Shown one piece after another: positions 57,802 to 64,000 of a DNA stretch of 64,000 nucleotides; position 1 is the stretch's first letter, and the number at the start of each line of letters is the position of its first letter. The stretch is from an uncultured Hungatella sp. GTDB taxonomy: Bacteria > Bacillota > Clostridia > Lachnospirales > Lachnospiraceae. The translations under genes and the position numbers were made by a program. The stretch covers positions 45,823 to 109,822 of the forward strand of contig CATLBR010000009.1 of the NCBI GenBank assembly GCA_949879795.1, written 5' to 3'. The notes below the pieces were generated by a model. It worked only from the letters and a program-made list of their open reading frames with translations, was not told where the DNA came from and made no database searches.

Positions 57802-59631
57802 TTAATACTTCCGATTCTGAAATTGCGACCGGGGCGTATCTTTTGTGAATACACTTTCGTCTGTAATAATCCGAAGAGGCAATTCCTTTCCCTGCATCAG
57901 ATCGGTGATCGCTTTCATCAACTGAGGCCCCAAAAGTGGATTGCACTCCACCACACAGTTCACCTTTCCGGCCTGAAGTGCCACAAGAGCGTCAGATGTC
58001 CCGTCAACAGACATAATCTTTACATCCATTCCGGGCCGAATCCCCTGCTCTGCCATAATCTCCAGCGTTCCCAGCGCCATATCATCGTTATGCGCAAAAA
58101 TTGCGTCAATGTCCCAATTATGTTCCTCCAAATATTCCTGCATAACCCGGCCTCCTTCCTCTCTGGAAAAATCCCCGCAGGCAGAGTAGGCAATCTCACA
58201 TTCGGGTTCGCCATCGATTACCTCTTCAAACCCGATTTTCCGGCTCTGGGCCGGAGAAGAGCCCTCGGTTCCCGTAAGCTCCAGCACGCGAATCGGCTGT
58301 CCCGGTAATTCATGGAGCAGCCAGCGGGCGCAGCGGCGGCCCTCCTCCTCAAAATCCGCGCCAATGAAAGAAGTGTACATTTCTTCCTCTTCATCCACCA
58401 TACGATCTACCAGGAGAACCGGAATCCCGGCTTTTCTGGCTTCCTCCAGCACGGGCCGCCAGCCCTCCGCTACAACCGGGGAAACCACAATCACATCCAT
58501 ATCCTGGTCAATAAACTTCTGCACCAGCCTGGTCTGCTCCTCCACAAGGGGCTGGGTAAATTCCATGGTCAGATCAATGTCAAAATCCTTAGCCGCCTGA
58601 CGGATGGAGTCGGTACAGGCTGCCCTCCAGTGGCTTTCTTCATCGATCTGGGCGTATCCAACCCGGATTACGGACGGCTTGCCGGTTATCCGGGATTCCT
58701 TCTGATAGTCCGTCACATTGTCCGGCCGGATCCGGTGACTGCGCAGGATGATCTGCTTGGGGATACCACTTACCTGGTTCATAATATCCACCGCGTACCG
58801 AATGGCCTCCGTCCCTCCTGTGGGGCAGGTGACCGTAGCGTCAATCGCTCCCTGCTCCACCAGTTGCAAACCACCGTTTTCTCCGGAAAAGCCGTCCAGT
58901 CCCACAATTCGGATTCCACTGATTCCCAGCTTATCCAGCGCCAGGCGGGCGCCATAGGCCATATAGTCGTTGTGGGCGAAAATTACATCAATGCCCTCCA
59001 GCAACTCAGGACTGGCCAGCAAGGTATCTTCGGCGCAGTCCCGGGTAGCTTCCGGCAGGTCAATGGAGCGGGTAGCTATGCCTGACTCGGATACCGTCTT
59101 TACAAATTCCGCGCTGCGGCTCTCACTGGCAAAAGAATTGTTTTTCATTTCCAGCACAGACGCGCCGGAAATCCCGTCCTCCGCCAACAGTTCCAGCACC
59201 GTTTTCCCTGCCTGACGGCCAATCAGATCATTGTCCGGGCCAATGAACAGCGAGTAGTCATAGCCTTCCATCGCCCGGTCCAGCACGATCACCGGAATCT
59301 TTTCATACGTCCTGCTGATAACCGGGGTCAATGCCTCCACATCGCTGGGGGAGATAATGAGCAGGTCTATGCCGTAACTCATCAGCCGCTCCACATCCGA
59401 TTCCTGTTTCTCGCTGTCACCGGCAGCGTCCGTTATGACCAGACGAACGCCGTCATATTTTTCCGCTTCTGCTTCCAGTTCATCCTTCAGCACAAGCCGC
59501 CACTGCTCCTGGAGGTTGGCCAGCGAGACACCGATTACATACTCTACGCTGGTTTGCCGCACAGAACAGCCGCAGAGAATAGACAATGCCAGACATAAAA
59601 GCCCCATGATTCTTCTCCTGAAACGGCTCAT
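57802..59631 (-). CDS. Sugar-type ABC substrate-binding lipoprotein with two tandem periplasmic-binding domains
   Basis: signal peptide/lipobox-like CGC; repeated motifs VIFAHNDYMAYGARLALDKLGI... and AIFAHNDDMALGTLEIMAEQGI... Confidence 0.9.
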   Translation of the reverse strand: MSRFRRRIMGLLCLALSILCGCSVRQTSVEYVIGVSLANLQEQWRLVLKDELEAEAEKYDGVRLVITDAAGDSEKQESDVERLMSYGIDLLIISPSDVEALTPVISRTYEKIPVIVLDRAMEGYDYSLFIGPDNDLIGRQAGKTVLELLAEDGISGASVLEMKNNSFASESRSAEFVKTVSESGIATRSIDLPEATRDCAEDTLLASPELLEGIDVIFAHNDYMAYGARLALDKLGISGIRIVGLDGFSGENGGLQLVEQGAIDATVTCPTGGTEAIRYAVDIMNQVSGIPKQIILRSHRIRPDNVTDYQKESRITGKPSVIRVGYAQIDEESHWRAACTDSIRQAAKDFDIDLTMEFTQPLVEEQTRLVQKFIDQDMDVIVVSPVVAEGWRPVLEEARKAGIPVLLVDRMVDEEEEMYTSFIGADFEEEGRRCARWLLHELPGQPIRVLELTGTEGSSPAQSRKIGFEEVIDGEPECEIAYSACGDFSREEGGRVMQEYLEEHNWDIDAIFAHNDDMALGTLEIMAEQGIRPGMDVKIMSVDGTSDALVALQAGKVNCVVECNPLLGPQLMKAITDLMQGKELPLRIITDESVFTKDTPRSQFQNRKY

Positions 59632-60845
59632 CTTGTGCCTCCCTGCTCCAGAATGTTTTTCCGGTATTCTGCCGGAGAGATTCCCAGCGTCCGCTTAAAA
59701 GCGCTGCTGAAATAGTGCTGGGAGCCGTATCCGGTTCTTTGGGCGATCTCATACATTTTCAGATTCTGGTTCTGCAGCAGGCGCATGGCCTCCCGAATCC
59801 GTCTCCCGGTCAGACAGGCGCCGAAGGTATCCCCCGTTTCCCGGTGAAAAACACGGCTGAGATACTGGGGGGTGACATACAGCTGATTCGCCGCTGACTG
59901 TAAAGAAAATTCGCTGTTCCCCCACTGCTTCTCGATCATGCCCAGGACACTGGTCACAAGCTCAGAGTATTTTCGCCGGGCATTGTACTCTGCCAGCGCC
60001 CTCTCCACTACCTCCGGGAATTCCATAAGGTCATTTCCCTGAACACGGATCAGCTCCGCCTTTACCCGAATATATGACTCAATAGGCCCGGTTAGTTTCC
60101 GGGAGAGGTCCTCCCACTCCTGCTGGGACAGCACCCTGGAAATGATGGCCAGGGCATCCCCCTCCGTCCGGAATGTAAGAATGGGACAGGCGGGAGCAAA
60201 GACCTCATGGGCAATGTTGTCACAACTGTATAAAAGAAGATCCATACTCCAGTCGCTTAAGCTGGCCTCCTGAGCCGGATCGCTGCGCAGATGCAGCAGT
60301 GTAACCCAATAAGGGGTGGGGATTTCTATATTCAGATACTGCATCCTGTCCTCAATCTCCACCTGATCCAGATAGCTGCGCAGCCAGCTCCTAAAAAAAT
60401 CGTTGATCAGGGATGAGCGGATTTGCTTCATCTGGCGGGTCACCCAGGTCATATATTTTCTGGACTTTTCCCTGCTCTCCAGCCGCAGAACCGCTTTGTC
60501 CAACATCTGGAAAAACGGCTCCTCCATAATGGGCTTGAGCAGATAGTCGGCAATCCCCATCTGAAGCGCCTTTTGTACAAAGGCAAAATCGTCATAGCCT
60601 GTGATCATGACGATCTCCACATCGGGCAATCGCTTTTTGGCCTCCTGGATAAATTCAAACCCATCCAGAAAAGGCATATTGATATCCACCAGCATCAGGT
60701 CCGGATGGGTCTGATCTGCCAGTTCCAGGGCGATTTCCCCATCCTCCGCCAATGCCACAACCTCCAGCCGTCCATACTGTCCTACCATACTGGCCAGACC
60801 CCGGCGAATGATATCCTCATCATCAGCAATCAAAACTTTATACAT
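59628..60845 (-). CDS. AraC-family (YesN-type) response regulator
   Basis: MYKVLIADDEDIIRRGLASMV, LMLVDINMPFLDGFEF; C-terminal AraC HTH QSAANQLYVTPQYLSRVFHRETGDTF...YGSQHYFSSAFKRTLGISPAEYRK. Confidence 0.95.
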   Translation of the reverse strand: MYKVLIADDEDIIRRGLASMVGQYGRLEVVALAEDGEIALELADQTHPDLMLVDINMPFLDGFEFIQEAKKRLPDVEIVMITGYDDFAFVQKALQMGIADYLLKPIMEEPFFQMLDKAVLRLESREKSRKYMTWVTRQMKQIRSSLINDFFRSWLRSYLDQVEIEDRMQYLNIEIPTPYWVTLLHLRSDPAQEASLSDWSMDLLLYSCDNIAHEVFAPACPILTFRTEGDALAIISRVLSQQEWEDLSRKLTGPIESYIRVKAELIRVQGNDLMEFPEVVERALAEYNARRKYSELVTSVLGMIEKQWGNSEFSLQSAANQLYVTPQYLSRVFHRETGDTFGACLTGRRIREAMRLLQNQNLKMYEIAQRTGYGSQHYFSSAFKRTLGISPAEYRKNILEQGGTR

Positions 60846-62589
60846 GGAAACCCTCCTCCTGAACCGGGAGACGGACTGTTATCTGTGTAAAAATTCCTTC
60901 CTGGCTGTCGATTTGGATGCCATACGGATTACCGTAAGACAGCTCGATCCGCTCCGCAATATAGGACAGCCCAAATCCCCCTGTTTTCTCCTCTTTAGAT
61001 CTGCTTTGACCCTGGCGAAGCTCCTCCAGCCGCTCTGAAGAAATGCCGGCGCCGTCATCCCAGACATGCAAAAGCAGCACTTCCCCCTCCGTCCGGGCCG
61101 TGACACGGATCTGTCCTCCGCTCCGCTTCATTTTCACACCGTGGTAGATGGCATTTTCCACCAAAGGCTGCAGAATCAGCTTGGGAACCACCAGTCCGTC
61201 ATATGCGTCCGGAATCTCAATGGAATAACGCAGGCGGTCCTGATAGCGCACCTTCTGGATATACAGATAGTTTGTGACATGGTTTTTTTCCTCCCGGAGT
61301 GTAATGTAATCCCGGCCGCTTGAGAGCCCCACCCGAAACATATTGGTCAGGGCATCCACCAGACGCACCACGTCCATGGCGTTTTGCGCCCGGGCCATCC
61401 AACTGATGGTATCCAACGTGTTGTACAAAAAGTGGGGCTTGATCTGCTCCTGGAGACTTTTAAGCTGGGCCTCCAGACGAATCTGCTTCTCCTCATAAAG
61501 CTCATGAATCAGTTCTCCAATATGCTCCAGCATATGGTTGAATGAGGTGCCCAGTACACCGATTTCATCCTGGTGCATGGCCTCAAACCGGACAGAGAAG
61601 TCTCCCTCTTCCGCCTTGGCCATCAGGCGGCTCAGCTTAAGAATAGGGCGGGTGACCGTGTCTGATACGCCGATGGAGACCAGAACCACCAGAAGCAGGC
61701 AGACAGCAATACACAGGCTGAGCGCCTGGTAGACCGGGCGGATGCCAGCGGAAAACTCCGTCTCAGGGATCACGCCTACCACCCTCCACCCGGAATAGCC
61801 GCTGTACTGATTGGCAATAAAATAAGCGGTATCATGAATCTTTACCCTGTCTGTATCCACTCCGGCCCGCTGATAACTCTCCTGATCAACGCGGTAGACC
61901 ACATTGCTGGAAGGAGTGTACACCACATCACTGTCGTCCACCACGAAGAGGAACCCTTCCTCCCCGATGGAGACGCGGTTAATCAACTGCTGAATCATGT
62001 TATGGCGGATATCGAACATGACGACTCCCTGCTGACTGCCGTCTGGTCCGTAGGAAAAGGACTTGACAAGGGCAAAAATGGAGTCAGAACTGTCGTTGAG
62101 ATTGCTGAGTACATTTCGCCCCACCACGCTTCCAATGACCCCCAGCTGGCCCTGCCGGGCAATGGCGTACTGCCACCAGTATTCATCGCGGAACCGATCC
62201 CGGGATATCCGGTTCATGCCCGCTCCGAAATACTGCTCGTCCTCATAGGCAATGCAGAATCCGGCAATTTCCGGATAGGCATGCAGAATAGAGTTGGCAA
62301 GATTTTGGAGCATTTCAATCTGCCCGTCATCCATCGGCGCCGTGCTGCCCTTGTCAATTACCAGATCCATCAGCTTTTCCATGGTATTGATATAGATATC
62401 CAGGGATTCACTGGTCTGCCCTACCAGCTGTAAGGTCATTTGTCCGGAGCGGGCGCTGACATCCCGCACCAGTACCGTGGCGATTACCATGGAGAGAACC
62501 AGCAGCGGAATCAACGCCACCAACAGGGTGCTCAACACCAGTTTACTGCGAAATTTCAGATTGCCGAAAACGGCGGCGGCGCGTTTCAT
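60838..62589 (-). CDS. YesM-type sensor histidine kinase
   Basis: extracytoplasmic sensory region between TMs, HAMP, LQEQIKPHFLYNTLDTISWMARAQ, VPKLILQPLVENAIYHG, WDDGAGIS, GFGLSYIAERI. Confidence 0.95.
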   Translation of the reverse strand: MKRAAAVFGNLKFRSKLVLSTLLVALIPLLVLSMVIATVLVRDVSARSGQMTLQLVGQTSESLDIYINTMEKLMDLVIDKGSTAPMDDGQIEMLQNLANSILHAYPEIAGFCIAYEDEQYFGAGMNRISRDRFRDEYWWQYAIARQGQLGVIGSVVGRNVLSNLNDSSDSIFALVKSFSYGPDGSQQGVVMFDIRHNMIQQLINRVSIGEEGFLFVVDDSDVVYTPSSNVVYRVDQESYQRAGVDTDRVKIHDTAYFIANQYSGYSGWRVVGVIPETEFSAGIRPVYQALSLCIAVCLLLVVLVSIGVSDTVTRPILKLSRLMAKAEEGDFSVRFEAMHQDEIGVLGTSFNHMLEHIGELIHELYEEKQIRLEAQLKSLQEQIKPHFLYNTLDTISWMARAQNAMDVVRLVDALTNMFRVGLSSGRDYITLREEKNHVTNYLYIQKVRYQDRLRYSIEIPDAYDGLVVPKLILQPLVENAIYHGVKMKRSGGQIRVTARTEGEVLLLHVWDDGAGISSERLEELRQGQSRSKEEKTGGFGLSYIAERIELSYGNPYGIQIDSQEGIFTQITVRLPVQEEGFHV

Positions 62590-62642
62590 TCCCTCACCCT
62601 CTTTCAAACCTTTCTCCCCCCAATTTTACCAGAGACCGGTTT

Positions 62643-62680
62643 CTCCCGCAAGCCGCATTGGCTCCCGCAAGCCGCACTGG
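62643..62680. repeat. Tandem direct repeat, 2 x 19 bp
   Basis: CTCCCGCAAGCCGCATTGG / CTCCCGCAAGCCGCACTGG, one mismatch, contiguous. Confidence 0.85.
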
Positions 62681-62838
62681 AGCGTGTTTGAAAATTCATT
62701 CCCGCCAAGGCACGCCCCACTTTGCGGGAGATTTGGCCCTCATTCGGTCAACGTAGCCCACTACGCCTCCCTCGTTCGGGCCAAATCTCCCACAAACTGT
62801 GACGTACATCTGACGGAAAGCAATTTTCAAACACGCTC
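62680..62838. repeat. Nested inverted-repeat element (MITE/REP-like)
   Basis: outer perfect 17-bp arms GAGCGTGTTTGAAAATT/AATTTTCAAACACGCTC; inner 14-bp GGGAGATTTGGCCC/GGGCCAAATCTCCC; central CGTAGcccaCTACG hairpin. Confidence 0.8.
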
Positions 62839-62839
62839 T

Positions 62840-62866
62840 GGCCGCAGACAACAGGCGTCTGCGGCC
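62840..62866 (-). terminator. Strong hairpin downstream of ABC permease gene
   Basis: 10-bp perfect arms GGCCGCAGAC/GTCTGCGGCC, 7-nt loop; no U-tract. Confidence 0.45.
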
Positions 62867-62875
62867 AATTAGAAA

Positions 62876-63874
62876 TCAAGTTTTTTTCTTTTCCGCCCGA
62901 ATAGCAATAACCCGCTGAATCAAAATGAAAAAGCACAGGATTGCGGCAATCGTCACCTTTGTCCACCAGGTGTTCAGATTCTGGTAGGTGACGATGGTTT
63001 GGATAATCCCCTGAATCAAAACACCCACCATAGAGCCGATTACCGTCCCCACACCGCCGGTGAGCAGGGTGCCGCCGATCACGGCGGAGGAGATGGCGTC
63101 CAGCTCCAGCCCCATATTCTGCAGGGAGTAGCCCGCCAACGTGTAGAAGCTGAACAGCACACCGCCCAAGGCGGCGCAGAAACCGCTGATGGCGTACACG
63201 CCGATTTTTACGGCGGAGACTGGCAGTCCCATATATTGGGCACTCTGTTCGTTGCTGCCCACCGCATAGACCGCCCGGCCAAAACGGGTGTATTTCAGCA
63301 CATACCAGGCAATGAGAAGAACGGCAAGGGCCACAAACACATAGTAGTACAGCTTTGTGGTCCCTCCGGAAGACATTTTCCAGGAAATTTTTCCCAGAGC
63401 CGCGGCCTTATAGAAACCGTTGTTGATGGGAATGGACACGGTGCTGATGACGGCGCACATACCACGCATCAGGAACTGCCCTGCCAGTGTCACCAGAAAA
63501 GGAGCAATCTGGAACGTATGAACGGCGTAGCCCTGGGCAAAGCCCACAAAGGTTCCAATCAGCAGTACCAGGGGGATCACAACCAAGGCAGACCAGCCTT
63601 TCTCCAGCAGGAACGCGGAAAACACGCCGGTAAAGGCCAAGGTGGAGGCCACCGAAATGTCAATGCCGCCGGTAAGCAGAACAAAGGTCATGCCCACCGC
63701 CACTACGATCAGATAGGCGTTGTCATTGAACAGATTCATAATGGTAGAAATCTGCCCGAAACGGTCATACACGCCAGCCCCCGTCAGATACATGACAATC
63801 AGCATGGTTATGGCAATCAGAAGGGATATGTTGCTGATTTTCATCTTTGTCTTCAAAGGTGTTTTGGTCTTCAT
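62876..63874 (-). CDS. yjfF: Sugar ABC transporter permease, YjfF-like
   Basis: NAYLIVVAVGMTFVLLTGGIDISVASTLAFTGVF, SIPINNGFY, LELDAISSAVIGGTLLTGGVGTVIGS; strongly resembles E. coli YjfF. Confidence 0.9.
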   Translation of the reverse strand: MKTKTPLKTKMKISNISLLIAITMLIVMYLTGAGVYDRFGQISTIMNLFNDNAYLIVVAVGMTFVLLTGGIDISVASTLAFTGVFSAFLLEKGWSALVVIPLVLLIGTFVGFAQGYAVHTFQIAPFLVTLAGQFLMRGMCAVISTVSIPINNGFYKAAALGKISWKMSSGGTTKLYYYVFVALAVLLIAWYVLKYTRFGRAVYAVGSNEQSAQYMGLPVSAVKIGVYAISGFCAALGGVLFSFYTLAGYSLQNMGLELDAISSAVIGGTLLTGGVGTVIGSMVGVLIQGIIQTIVTYQNLNTWWTKVTIAAILCFFILIQRVIAIRAEKKKT

Positions 63875-63876
63875 CG

Positions 63877-64000
63877 CTATGCCACCGCCTTTCTTTTGCC
63901 GAATACAGCCTTCATCCTGGAGATAAAGGCTGGAGACTGGGCCAGGCAGATCACGATTACAATCAGCGCTTTGAACACACGGATAACCTCCGGGGCAACG
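63877..64000 (-). CDS. C-terminus of upstream ABC transporter permease (partial)
   Basis: minus-strand open frame VAPEVIRVFKALIVIVICLAQSPAFISRMKAVFGKRKAVA*; truncated by window edge. Confidence 0.65.
   Translation of the reverse strand, partial: VAPEVIRVFKALIVIVICLAQSPAFISRMKAVFGKRKAVA

Noticed and set aside
1-64000. tRNA, rRNA or intact insertion sequences
   Set aside because: None recognised on either strand by reading; a tRNAscan/ISfinder run would be needed to exclude them formally.

Overview
The window looks like a chromosomal segment from a Clostridia/Lachnospiraceae-like Firmicute. About 50 genes are recognisable by reading the translations; no database search was run.

Left part (about 1-30.3 kb, + strand): an FtsA-domain protein with an unusual C-terminus, malic enzyme, cbiK-type cobaltochelatase, miaB-mutS-mutL-miaA, radC-mreC-mreD-pbp2-minCDE-rodA-mgsA-dac, yggS-sepF, aroB, lspA-rluD and a cytidylate-kinase-like gene.

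Middle part: glmS with a glmS ribozyme leader, NlpC/P60 and LCP wall proteins, ttcA-like, a xerC-like recombinase, and a divergent yneA/lexA SOS locus. This is followed by the minus-strand cluster rsfS-yqeK-nadD-yhbY-obg-rpmA-prp-rplU, an NlpC/bactofilin pair, trkH/trkA, RNase G/E and two radical-SAM-associated genes.

Right part (52-64 kb) is accessory in character. It holds a lipoprotein/histidine kinase/response regulator module bracketed by decayed mobile-element-like fragments, including a serine-recombinase C-terminus absent from the ORF track. Next comes a sugar-type three-component sensory operon with a tandem-duplicated binding protein, a 160-bp inverted-repeat element, and yjfF-like ABC permeases.

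Strongest observations:
(1) five LexA/SOS-box-like sites in 144 bp between yneA and lexA, one filling the spacer of a perfect TTGACA-17-TATAAT promoter;
(2) a glmS ribozyme followed by a candidate intrinsic terminator and possible antiterminator before glmS;
(3) decayed integrative-element fragments around the two-component module;
(4) the tandem-binding-protein sensory operon;
(5) a nested palindromic MITE/REP-like element.

I found no clearly undescribed multi-gene system.
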